DNA of 34,649 nt from positions 1 to 34,649 of the forward strand of contig CAYXRK010000027.1 in NCBI GenBank assembly GCA_964467615.1. The letters are read 5' to 3'. How positions within the stretch are numbered: the first letter of the stretch is position 1; every line of letters starts with the position of its first letter. Of the stretch, positions 15,110 through 22,467 are shown piece after piece. This DNA is from CAYXRK01 sp964467615 (GTDB taxonomy: Bacteria; Hydrogenedentota; Hydrogenedentia; Hydrogenedentales; GCA-2746185). Below the pieces are notes generated by a model. It made no database searches. It was not told the origin of the DNA and saw nothing but the letters and a program-made list of their open reading frames with translations. The position numbers and the translations under genes were made by a program.

Positions 15110-15916
15110 TTATAGCCTTGATTTGGTTGCGGCTGCGCCGCGCTGTGACAACTCGCGCTTTCGCAAGTACGCATCCGCGATCTCGATGAGCCGCTCGCGT
15201 CCGAAACTCGGATCATGGCCCGCGTGTACCACCCGCAGCGGCAAGTCGCGCAGACGCTTCATCGTCGCGATGTATTTGTCGATGTCCGAACCCGGCAGCT
15301 CGTCAAGAAGCGGGCCGTCGTAGATCGCGTCTCCGGAGAACAACGTCGCCGTTCGCTTCTCCCAAAGGCCGATACTCCCCGGCGAATGACCGGGCAAATG
15401 AAGCACTTCAAAAACGCGGTCGCCCAGATCGATCACGTCGCCCTCGTCCACGAGCCGCGTCGGCGCCGCGGGCCTGGTTCGAAACTGCGCCGGATCGAAA
15501 TCCGCCCGCGGGTACGCCGTGACCAATTCCTCCCCGACGGGGTAGCCCGCGTCCGCCAGTTCCTGCCGCACCCCCTCGGGAAAGTCCCGCGTCAGCAAGG
15601 TAGCAAACGGCGGTTTTTCGAGCCGCTTCGCCTCGGCGCGATGGATGACACGCGTTTCAAACTCGTGCATGCCGCCGATATGGTCGTAGTGGCCGTGCGT
15701 GGCCAACGCAATGATCGACGTCTCAAACAAGTCCCGCGCCGCCTCGCGCAATCTCGCTATGCCGAGGCCGGAGTCGATCACCAAATCGCGATCGCGTCCC
15801 CGGATGTGCCAAATGTTGCAGCGGATGAGCGGGTCGGCGTAGACCTCCGTTAGATGGGTAACGCCGTCCTCGATCGTCCGCCGCGCAAACCATTCCGCGA
15901 CCACGGGAAGCGCCAT
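15110..15916 (-). CDS. Metallo-beta-lactamase-fold hydrolase
   Basis: A 268-residue protein of the MBL superfamily. THGHYDHIGG (73-82) is the H-x-H-x-D-H metal motif, and LHLPGHSPGSIGLW and FSGDAIYDG hold the third His and bridging Asp. HAGHDPSFG near the C-terminus carries the last His. The pattern matches glyoxalase II/lactonase-like enzymes that bind two metals; substrate unknown. The ATG lies 3 bp after the stop of the preceding membrane-protein gene, so it is in an operon with that gene and the carboxylesterase. Its 3' end abuts the repeat array in the gap with rpe. Confidence 0.92.
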   Translation of the reverse strand: MALPVVAEWFARRTIEDGVTHLTEVYADPLIRCNIWHIRGRDRDLVIDSGLGIARLREAARDLFETSIIALATHGHYDHIGGMHEFETRVIHRAEAKRLEKPPFATLLTRDFPEGVRQELADAGYPVGEELVTAYPRADFDPAQFRTRPAAPTRLVDEGDVIDLGDRVFEVLHLPGHSPGSIGLWEKRTATLFSGDAIYDGPLLDELPGSDIDKYIATMKRLRDLPLRVVHAGHDPSFGRERLIEIADAYLRKRELSQRGAAATKSRL

Positions 15917-15919
15917 CGC

Positions 15920-16162
15920 TTAGGCTCCCTTGACCAAACCTCTCGGTCGGAATAGCGCCCACACGGCCACCGCGCACCAGGTCCCCTCGAGCACCACGAA
16001 CGGAACGAACCCGATCAGGTAGGACGCGTAACACGCAACGCCCGCCCCCACCGCGTTCAGCCCCTGATAGGTCCGCGATGAAGCCGCAAGTTTGCCCGTC
16101 ACATTCAGCAAAAACGCGACAAGAAGGAGCGATACCCCGGCGCCGCCGATATACTCCGCCAC
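15920..16162 (-). CDS. Small membrane protein, CBU_0592-like
   Basis: An 80-residue protein with three hydrophobic segments and no charged loops between: YIGGAGVSLLLVAFLL, NAVGAGVACYASYL, and VVLEGTWCAVAVWALF, ending RPRGLVKGA. The G-x-x-L-x-x-x-A-F-L-L and S-x-x-Y-Q-x-L-N pattern fits the small CBU_0592-type membrane family, of unknown function. I start it at the GTG at 16162, 4 bp after the esterase stop; a longer frame from 16231 would overlap the esterase. With the 3-bp gap to the hydrolase it is firmly in the same operon. Confidence 0.7.
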   Translation of the reverse strand: MAEYIGGAGVSLLLVAFLLNVTGKLAASSRTYQGLNAVGAGVACYASYLIGFVPFVVLEGTWCAVAVWALFRPRGLVKGA

Positions 16163-16166
16163 CGAA

Positions 16167-17831
16167 TCAGCCCTGCAGGATTTTCCGCACCTCCGACAAC
16201 GGATCGTCCACCACCTTGCTCTCGATATCAAACGTCATCGTCGCGCGGCGTTTCGCGTCATAGGGCGGCCACTTCGGAATCGACGCCGTGTTCGGGTCGC
16301 CCGTCCGCGCAAACGCGATCCACGCGTCGCTCATCTGCGCCGCCATTTTCTCCGGCGCGTCGCCGGGGCCGACCAGCGGCCGCGATTTGTCGACGTTGTT
16401 GAACACGAACGGCATCTCCAGCGTGTGCGGCGATTTGAAAATGCCCCCGCCCACCGGCGTCTCCCACACCAGGTTGTACAGATATACCGGCGCGGCGTTC
16501 TGCGCGGCCTTGCGCTCCGCCAGCGTCACGCTGCCGATGAACATCCGCATGTTCGTCGTGAAATCGTTCATCAAATACGTCGGCGAATAGTCCGGATGCA
16601 GTTTCTTGAACGCCGCCAGCAGCGCCTCTGCCTTGTCTCCCGCAACTTGCTTCGCGCGCTCGGCGAGTTCCGCCTCCGTCAACTTGCCGAACCACGGTTC
16701 CGACGCGGCGAACAAGCTCCACTCGTCCTTGTTCCAGCCGATCATCACGGGGACGTTCGCCGATATCGCGGGCGCGGCAGGCGTGAACGGGTCCGACGGC
16801 AGCGCGCCGCCGTCCACTACCGGCGCGAGACGCGACGGATTCCCGGGCGCGCCCCCGGCCTTCGCAGCCGCTGCAAACGCCGCCGCCAGAATCTTGTCCG
16901 ACGGCACGTCGTGTATCGCGGCGATGTTCTCCGGCTTGATCTGCAACTCGTCAAGGATCCCCTTCGCGCTCGACGTCGCCGCCGCTTTCGGAACGCCCGT
17001 CAACCCCGGACCGCTCTCGATGATCGCCTTGTGGAACAGTCCCTTCGCCGCGGGCATCGCCAGCAGCGTGCTCACCTTCGCGCCGCCGCCCGACTCGCCG
17101 AAGATCGTCACGTTGCCCGCGTCTCCGCCGAACTTCGCCGCGTTGTCGCGCACCCATTCGAGCATCAACACCAGATCGAGCATCCCCGCGTTGCCCGAAT
17201 CCGCGTACTTCGCGCCCGCAAGTTCCGCGAGATACAAATACCCGAACGCGTTCAGCCGGTGGTTCACCGTGACGACCACCACGTCGCCCTTGTCCGCGAG
17301 GTTGTGCCCGTCGTACACCGGCCAGCTCCCCGAGCCGTATGCGTAGCCCCCGCCGTGCAGCCACGCCATCACCGGGCGCTTCTTGCCGTCGTCCAGCCCC
17401 GGCGTCCACACGTTCAGAAACAGGCAGTCCTCGTTATGCGTCTTCATCTCGACCGACGTCGTGAACACCGTCGCGAGTTGCTTGCTCAGTTCCGTCACCG
17501 GATTCGCCGTCGGACCGCTCGCCATTTGGATCGCGCTCGCTCCATACGCACTCGTTTCAACCACGTCCTTCCACGGCGCCGGCTTCTGCGGCGGCATGAA
17601 CCGCAACGGCCCCACCGGCGGCGCGGCATACCGCACGCCCTTGAACGTGTGAATCCCGTTCGTCGTCACGCCGCGAATCGGCCCGTTCGACGTCTTCACC
17701 ACCGGCGCAGCCGACCCGTCGCCCTGCGCGTAGGCCGCTCCCGCGGCCGCTAACGCGGCCCCGCCCGTCAGCGCCATGAATTCCCGCCGTGTCAACGCCC
17801 CCGCCTTCCCGCCTTTCAGTTGCATACCCAT
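16167..17831 (-). CDS. Carboxylesterase/lipase type B, Tat-exported
   Basis: A 554-residue alpha/beta-hydrolase. T-R-R-E-F-M-A-L-T-G-G with a following hydrophobic stretch (13-35) is a twin-arginine signal, so it is exported folded. The family is set by EDCLFLNVW (134-142), WLHGGGYAYG oxyanion loop (158-166), FGESGGG nucleophile elbow (Ser247) and PHTLEMPFVF with the catalytic His near 430; the acid is probably the Glu in NKDEWSLF. It hydrolyses carboxylic esters of unknown identity. Start at ATG 17831, with AGGAGG 7 bp upstream. First gene of the operon with the CBU_0592-like and MBL-fold genes. Confidence 0.93.
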   Translation of the reverse strand: MGMQLKGGKAGALTRREFMALTGGAALAAAGAAYAQGDGSAAPVVKTSNGPIRGVTTNGIHTFKGVRYAAPPVGPLRFMPPQKPAPWKDVVETSAYGASAIQMASGPTANPVTELSKQLATVFTTSVEMKTHNEDCLFLNVWTPGLDDGKKRPVMAWLHGGGYAYGSGSWPVYDGHNLADKGDVVVVTVNHRLNAFGYLYLAELAGAKYADSGNAGMLDLVLMLEWVRDNAAKFGGDAGNVTIFGESGGGAKVSTLLAMPAAKGLFHKAIIESGPGLTGVPKAAATSSAKGILDELQIKPENIAAIHDVPSDKILAAAFAAAAKAGGAPGNPSRLAPVVDGGALPSDPFTPAAPAISANVPVMIGWNKDEWSLFAASEPWFGKLTEAELAERAKQVAGDKAEALLAAFKKLHPDYSPTYLMNDFTTNMRMFIGSVTLAERKAAQNAAPVYLYNLVWETPVGGGIFKSPHTLEMPFVFNNVDKSRPLVGPGDAPEKMAAQMSDAWIAFARTGDPNTASIPKWPPYDAKRRATMTFDIESKVVDDPLSEVRKILQG

Positions 17832-17958
17832 CGCCCTTCCTCCTCTAAATGGTTTCCAATTCTAACGTCATCCTACTCGTCACTCGTCACTCGTCATCGA
17901 ACATTCGACATCGTATCTCGCTTTGTGTTCTCCGCGTTCTTTCGCGGCTCTGCGTTTG
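17832..17958. other. Gap with short GTGACGAGT-type repeats
   Basis: Between the amidohydrolase stop and the esterase start lies about 127 bp with direct repeats of a CACTCGT/CTCGTCA unit around 17873-17900. No coding potential or clear promoter was recognised; the strong Shine-Dalgarno of the esterase is at its left edge. Confidence 0.5.
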
Positions 17959-19269
17959 TTACTTCGCTTGTTCCATATAATCCACCGCCAAATGCGCCAG
18001 CGCCTTCACCCCGCCCGTCAGCGCCGATTCGTCCGCGTAGAACAGCGGCGAATGGTTCGGGATCGCCTTCTCGATTGGAACATCCGCAGGCCGGACGCCC
18101 AGGAAGAAGAACAGCCCGGGCGCTTTCTGTTGGAAATACGAAAAGTCTTCCGCGCCCGTCACCATCGGCGACTCGGTGACGTTGTCCGCGCCGAACACCC
18201 CCTCGAGCGTCGCGTGCATCTTCGCCGCCAGCGCCGGATCGTTGAACGTCACCGGATAGCCGAGGAGGATGTTGACCTCCGCCGTCGCGCCCGCGCTTGC
18301 CGCGATAGACTCCGCCGTCCGCTTCACGCGTTCGTGCATTTCCTTTTGCATTTTCGGCAGAAACGAACGGATTGTCCCTGTCATTTCCACCGATTCCGGA
18401 ATGATGTTATTGCGAACGCCGCCGTTAAACGTCCCGACGGTGATGATTGCCGGCGCGGCAATCGACTCGATTTGCCGGCTCACGATCGTCTGCAGGCCGA
18501 TCACGATTTGCGACGCCACCACGATGGGGTCGATGCCCGCCCACGGCATCGCCGCGTGCGTTTGCCGGCCCTTCACGGTGATCCGAAACTCATCGCTGCT
18601 CGCCATCGCCCCGCCCGCGCGATACGCAACTTGACCCGCAGCCACCTGCTGTCCCACGTGCAACCCGAATACCGCCTCGGGCGCGGGGTCCTGCATCACG
18701 CCCTCGGCGACCATCAATTCCGCGCCGCCTTTCTCATCGTCCGGCGTGCCTTCTTCCGCAGGCTGAAAAATGAACTTCACCGTGCCGGGAATCTGGTCCT
18801 TCATGCTCGCGAGCACTTCGGCGACGCCCATCAGAATCGCGACGTGGTTGTCGTGCCCGCAAGCGTGCATCACGCCGACGTCCTTCCCCTTGTATTCCCC
18901 GCGCTCCTTCGACGCATAGGGGAGTCCCGTTTGTTCCTCCACCGGCAGCGCGTCCATGTCCGCCCGCAGCGCCACCACGGGCCCCGGCTTGCCGCCGCGC
19001 AACACGGCCACCACGCCCGTGTGCGCCACTTCAATTTGCACTTCGAGGCCCAGCGACTTGAGGTGCTCGGCAACTTTCTTCGCCGTCTTGAACTCGCGAT
19101 TGCCGAGCTCCGGGTGCTGATGAATGTCGCGCCGCCACGCGATCACCTTGTCCGTGATCGCCTCTGCGCGTTTATCGATCTCGCGCGACACCGAAAAATC
19201 CGAATTCTCCTGCGCCGCGCCAACAATCGCCGCCGCGCACACCACTGCAACTATCAAAATCGCTCGCAT
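17959..19269 (-). CDS. M20D-family amidohydrolase/peptidase, secreted
   Basis: 436 residues with signal peptide MRAILIVAVVCAAAIVGAAQ. M20D (aminoacylase/hippurate hydrolase-like) motifs are present: WRRDIHQHPELG, VALRADMDALP, HACGHDNHVA (Cys and His ligands), FQPAEEG (Glu-Glu), and GLHVG. TGAEDFSYF and the final His in NHSPLFYADE complete the two-metal site. It removes acyl groups from amino-acid amides in the periplasm or outside; exact substrate unknown. The ATG at 19269 is preferred over the GTG at 19272 because GGAG lies 6 bp before it. It could be co-transcribed with the esterase 127 bp downstream. Divergent from the SDR stub and exporter genes. Confidence 0.92.
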   Translation of the reverse strand: MRAILIVAVVCAAAIVGAAQENSDFSVSREIDKRAEAITDKVIAWRRDIHQHPELGNREFKTAKKVAEHLKSLGLEVQIEVAHTGVVAVLRGGKPGPVVALRADMDALPVEEQTGLPYASKERGEYKGKDVGVMHACGHDNHVAILMGVAEVLASMKDQIPGTVKFIFQPAEEGTPDDEKGGAELMVAEGVMQDPAPEAVFGLHVGQQVAAGQVAYRAGGAMASSDEFRITVKGRQTHAAMPWAGIDPIVVASQIVIGLQTIVSRQIESIAAPAIITVGTFNGGVRNNIIPESVEMTGTIRSFLPKMQKEMHERVKRTAESIAASAGATAEVNILLGYPVTFNDPALAAKMHATLEGVFGADNVTESPMVTGAEDFSYFQQKAPGLFFFLGVRPADVPIEKAIPNHSPLFYADESALTGGVKALAHLAVDYMEQAK

Positions 19270-19363
19270 CACGTTCTCCTGTGCCGTTGTCTATCCGCGG
19301 CGAAGTCTGCCATTATCAAACGACTGGGCGGGCGGGTCAAGGGAAGACCCACATTTTTCTTCA

Positions 19364-19382
19364 AGCGGCGGCTGAAACCGCT
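19364..19382. other. Small inverted repeat AGCGG/CCGCT
   Basis: AGCGG and CCGCT, 5-bp arms around a CGGCTGAAA loop, in the divergent gap between the amidohydrolase and the SDR stub. Weak; recorded only as visible structure. Confidence 0.25.
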
Positions 19383-19436
19383 ATCGCTCGTGGTACGTCC
19401 ATAGTTCCGATCGCTCCGATGCGGTGGAGATCGTTC

Positions 19437-19529
19437 GTGAAAACAATCGTGGTGACCGGCGCAAACTCCCGTATCGGCCGCGCGGCGGCCCGCCAACTCG
19501 CGCAATTGGGCCACCATGCATCGCGATGA
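19437..19529 (+). pseudogene. SDR N-terminal stub, translationally coupled to the exporter
   Basis: A GTG at 19437 with GGAG 8 bp upstream opens a 30-codon frame beginning VKTIVVTGANSRIGRAAA, clearly the first strand and glycine-rich loop of an SDR/epimerase Rossmann fold (family T-G-x-x-x-G-I-G, here with Arg replacing the second Gly). It stops at a TGA that overlaps the ATG of the next gene (ATGA). No other part of an SDR is present, so it is a truncated relic. Because it still carries a start and overlaps the exporter start, it may serve as a leader whose translation opens the exporter start. Confidence 0.6.
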
Positions 19530-20260
19530 ACTCCGTTCTCCAGTTTCGTAATCGCGTCCTCGGCCACTTGTCGCCCGAACTCCGCCGTATTCACGCGATC
19601 GGCTGGGGCCTTTTCTTTTCCTGGGCGACCATCCTCATCACGTGTGCCGCCATCGTTCCGGACCCCTACGCCCAAGGCTGGCGCGTCGTGCTTGAGCTCG
19701 CCTTTGCGGGCCGCCTCGTCAGCATTGCCGATGGCGTAGCGCTGGGCTTCAGCAAGCTGTACATCTTCGTCCAATGCGCGCCGCAGGACATGGTCCTCGT
19801 CCTCGTCGCGTTTCCGTGGATCGTCGCGGCGCTCGAAGGCCCCCTCGCCGATACCTTCTTCGGCCGCCGCATCTTGCAACTGCGCCACGCCGCGGAACGC
19901 CCCCGCCGCCTCGTCGAGCCCTTCGGCGCAATCGGCCTCACCGTCTATGCGCTGCTCCCCTTCTGGGGCACGGGCCCGCTCGTCAGCACCATCATCGGTT
20001 ACCTCATTGGCCTGCGCTTCACCGTCGCTCTGACCGCGATCTTCATCGGCAACGTCATCTCCGTGCTCGTGTTCATGCAATTCCTCGATTGGGCCCACGA
20101 ACTGACCGACACCATCGACTCGAGCATCGCCCGCTTCTTTCCGATTATCGTGCTCGTGACGCTGTTCAGCATCGCCCTGCTCTGGCGATTCATTACCGCC
20201 CTCTTCCGCAAATTGCGCGGCGCGACGACGGAAACCTCCGTCGATTCGGACACGATCTAA
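19526..20260 (+). CDS. COG2426-type small multidrug-export/DedA-like membrane protein
   Basis: A 244-residue protein with four to five membrane helices and a conserved core (GTGPLVSTIIGYLIGLRF, TAIFIGNVISVLVFMQFL) fitting the small multi-drug export protein family (Sm_multidrug_ex, COG2426). The helix-breaking G-T-G-P and N-V-I-S turns are typical. Its transported substrate is unknown. The ATG at 19526 overlaps the stop of the SDR stub. An in-frame start at 19424 would give a long polar extension and is rejected. The gene ends 26 bp before thiH. Confidence 0.72.
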   Translation: MNSVLQFRNRVLGHLSPELRRIHAIGWGLFFSWATILITCAAIVPDPYAQGWRVVLELAFAGRLVSIADGVALGFSKLYIFVQCAPQDMVLVLVAFPWIVAALEGPLADTFFGRRILQLRHAAERPRRLVEPFGAIGLTVYALLPFWGTGPLVSTIIGYLIGLRFTVALTAIFIGNVISVLVFMQFLDWAHELTDTIDSSIARFFPIIVLVTLFSIALLWRFITALFRKLRGATTETSVDSDTI

Positions 20261-20271
20261 TCGCGCGTTGC

Positions 20272-20277
20272 TATAAT
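20272..20277 (+). promoter_or_regulatory. Consensus -10 box (TATAAT) directly before thiH
   Basis: TATAAT ends 9 bp before the ATG at 20287. A transcript from it would begin about at the start codon, so thiH may be made from a leaderless mRNA. A -35 is not obvious (CGGACA at 20247-20252, 19-bp spacing). Confidence 0.35.
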
Positions 20278-20286
20278 CGAACGCCT

Positions 20287-21405
20287 ATGCTCGAACTCCT
20301 TCGCAACTGGCCCGCCGAACGCATCGAACGGCTCATCGCCGAAGCGACCCCGGCGGACGTCCAACGCGCCGTCGCGCGCGATCAGCGCTCCGTCGAGGAC
20401 CTCGCCGCGTTGCTCTCGCCCGCCGCCGTCGTGCTGCTCGAGCCCATCGCCCGCGAAGCCCAACGCCTGACCCGCTGGCACTTCGGCCGCACCATCGGCC
20501 TGTACACACCGCTCTACCTCTCGAACGTCTGCGCCGCCGACTGCACCTACTGCGGCTATTCGGTCAAGTCCGGCCTCAAGGAACGCCGCATCACGCTCGA
20601 CGAAGCCTCCCTCCGCGCGGAATGCGAAACGCTCGCCGCGCGCGGCTTTCAAAGCGTCCTCCTCCTCACCGGCGAAACGCGCTACGCCACGCCGGTGGAC
20701 TACATCGCCAGGTCCGCCGTGATCACCCGCGAATACTTCCCCTCGGTCTCGGTCGAAATTTATTCGCTCGACGAAGCCGACTACGCCCGCCTCTGCGCGC
20801 TCGGCCTCGAAGGCGTCACCATCTACATGGAGACGTACCATCGCCCGACCTACGCGCAGGTCCACCTCAGCGGCGAAAAGGCCGGCTACGACTACCGCCT
20901 CGACGCCATCGAACGCGCGGGCCGTGCCGGCGCGCGCCGCCTTAGCATCGGCGTCCTGCTCGGGCTGTACGACTGGCGCGTGGATGGTTTTTGGCTCGCA
21001 CTGCATGGCCGCCATCTGCAACGCACCTGCTGGCAAAGCGCGATCTCGGTCTCATTTCCGCGCCTGCGCCACGTCCCCGAACGGTTCCACATCCCCGCGC
21101 TCGTCTCCGATCGCGAACTCGCGCAACTCATGCTCGCGTTGCGCCTCTTCCTGCCCGAGGCGGGCTTCAACCTCTCGACGCGCGAGTCGCCCGAGTTGCG
21201 CGACCGGCTCCTGCCCCTCGGCGTCACCATGATGTCCGCCGGCTCCTCGACGCGCCCCGGCGGTTACTCGCTCACCGGCGACGAGACCCTCGAACAATTC
21301 GCCACCGAAGACCACCGCCCCGTCGAAGACGTTGCGCTCGCCATCCGCCACGCCGGCTACGACCCCGTCTTCAAAGACTTCGACCACGCGTTTGACGTGA
21401 TGTAG
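20287..21405 (+). CDS. thiH: 2-iminoacetate synthase ThiH
   Basis: A 372-residue radical SAM enzyme of normal ThiH length. NVCAADCTYCGY provides the CX3CX2C cluster (Cys82, 86, 89). GFQSVLLLTGE, SVEIYSLDEADY, VTIYMETYH, and SVSFPRLRH with ST-R-E-S-P-E-L are ThiH landmarks. The enzyme cleaves tyrosine to dehydroglycine (iminoacetate) and p-cresol for the thiazole moiety of thiamine. The frame runs upstream into the exporter gene, but homology begins at the ATG at 20287. No thiG, thiS or thiF lies nearby, and no TPP riboswitch was seen. It could share the exporter's transcript (26-bp gap) or use its own -10. Confidence 0.92.
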   Translation: MLELLRNWPAERIERLIAEATPADVQRAVARDQRSVEDLAALLSPAAVVLLEPIAREAQRLTRWHFGRTIGLYTPLYLSNVCAADCTYCGYSVKSGLKERRITLDEASLRAECETLAARGFQSVLLLTGETRYATPVDYIARSAVITREYFPSVSVEIYSLDEADYARLCALGLEGVTIYMETYHRPTYAQVHLSGEKAGYDYRLDAIERAGRAGARRLSIGVLLGLYDWRVDGFWLALHGRHLQRTCWQSAISVSFPRLRHVPERFHIPALVSDRELAQLMLALRLFLPEAGFNLSTRESPELRDRLLPLGVTMMSAGSSTRPGGYSLTGDETLEQFATEDHRPVEDVALAIRHAGYDPVFKDFDHAFDVM

Positions 21406-21598
21406 GCCGGTCCCCAATTGACCACATCCGCCCGGATACGGTCAGCAACTGTATGAAACGCCCGCGGGATCCAGCCCGATCGAGCTTGCCCACGACCTTC
21501 GCGCCGGACTACAAGGTCGTTCACGCACGCGGATGGTCGATGAAAAGGCCTGTAAACAAAGGAGGAACTCGATTTCGAGCGATATGTGATCGAGGGGC

Positions 21599-21627
21599 TT
21601 GACAAATTATATATCAACTGCTATATT
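21599..21627 (+). promoter_or_regulatory. Near-consensus promoter of the desaturase-chrB operon
   Basis: TTGACA (21599-21604), 17-bp spacer, TATATT (21622-21627), 36 bp before the ATG at 21664. It is the strongest sigma-70 promoter in the window, set in a very AT-rich stretch. Confidence 0.75.
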
Positions 21628-21648
21628 TATAGACACTGTTGGTATATA
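21608..21648. promoter_or_regulatory. Inverted repeat spanning the -10 region, candidate operator
   Basis: TATATATCAAC (21608-21618) and GTTGGTATATA (21638-21648) are inverted with one mismatch, 19 bp apart, straddling the -10. A repressor bound here would block the promoter. ChrB, encoded downstream, or an unseen regulator are candidates. Confidence 0.5.
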
Positions 21649-21663
21649 GAGACGGAGAAAGCC

Positions 21664-22467
21664 ATGAGATTCCTTGTGCTCGGCGGGACGATAGTCGCGG
21701 TCGTTGTATTGGAACGGATTGCACACGTTAGGTTTCGGGAGGCTGCTTTTTTCCGGGACTACTTTACGTCGGATTTGATCTACCTCGCTTCCGCCTTGGG
21801 CCTCGGCGCTCAGTTTGCGGGGTCATACGTCACGCCATTGACGGAATGGATCGAAGCCGCAGTCACCTTCCCGCGCCTCGGAACGATCTCGCTTCCGATG
21901 TGGCTGTCACTCCCGTTGGCGGTGGCGCTGGCGGATTTAGGCAGTTACGTCGCGCACCGCTTGTTGCACCGCTCGAATGCGTTGTGGGAGTTTCATAAAG
22001 TGCACCACTCTGCGCGGGTCGTGGACTGGCTGGCGACGTTTCGGTCACACTTCGTGGAGCAGATAATCCGCAACTTGTTCGGGCCTGCGCTATCGATCGT
22101 TGCGGGATTTCCGCTTGACGTTACGCTGCTCGCGGCAGGGGTATACGCGGCGTTCGCGGTGTTCAACCACTCGAACACGAAGCTCGATCTTCGATGGGCA
22201 GAGGCGGTGTTCGTTACGCCGCGACTTCACCGCATGCACCATCTCCCGGACAAGACCTGCCAGAAGAACTTCGGTACGGTGCTCACGGTGTGGGACCGTC
22301 TGTTCGGCACGCTCGAGAAGCGTCCCGCGGCGTGCGAGGTATTCGGCGTGCCGGACGAAGTCCACAGTTTTCCGCAATCGTGGACGGCGCAACTACTCGA
22401 ACCGTTTCGGCGAATGGTGAAGCAGACGTGGAGCACGGCGAAGGCCGATGGACTCGCAAGCGAATAG
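21664..22467 (+). CDS. Fatty acid hydroxylase/sterol desaturase superfamily membrane enzyme
   Basis: A 267-residue integral membrane protein with the three diiron His motifs of the family: HRLLH (98-102), HKVHH (111-115), and HRMHH (189-193), plus an additional His169 (FNHSN). These bind two irons for O2-dependent hydroxylation or desaturation of a lipid substrate. About four membrane helices lie between. Substrate (fatty acid, sterol or carotenoid) cannot be assigned. Start at ATG 21664 with GGAG upstream; an in-frame GTG at 21586 would lie before the promoter. The 3' end overlaps the chrB start by 20 bp, so the two are translationally linked. Confidence 0.88.
   Translation: MRFLVLGGTIVAVVVLERIAHVRFREAAFFRDYFTSDLIYLASALGLGAQFAGSYVTPLTEWIEAAVTFPRLGTISLPMWLSLPLAVALADLGSYVAHRLLHRSNALWEFHKVHHSARVVDWLATFRSHFVEQIIRNLFGPALSIVAGFPLDVTLLAAGVYAAFAVFNHSNTKLDLRWAEAVFVTPRLHRMHHLPDKTCQKNFGTVLTVWDRLFGTLEKRPAACEVFGVPDEVHSFPQSWTAQLLEPFRRMVKQTWSTAKADGLASE

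Noticed and set aside
16092..17753. Long plus-strand frame of 553 codons
   Set aside because: It is exactly antisense to the carboxylesterase, is extremely Arg/His-rich and shows no family motif; a high-GC shadow.
17923..19404. Plus-strand frame of 493 codons
   Set aside because: It lies opposite the M20D amidohydrolase, which has a complete metal site, and is Arg/His-rich without motifs.
19774..20286. Upstream extension of the thiH frame
   Set aside because: It overlaps the membrane exporter in another frame and is Arg/Pro-rich; ThiH homology begins at 20287.
21586..21663. Longer N-terminus for the desaturase from a GTG at 21586
   Set aside because: It would place the start upstream of the clear TTGACA/TATATT promoter and adds an AT-biased non-conserved peptide.
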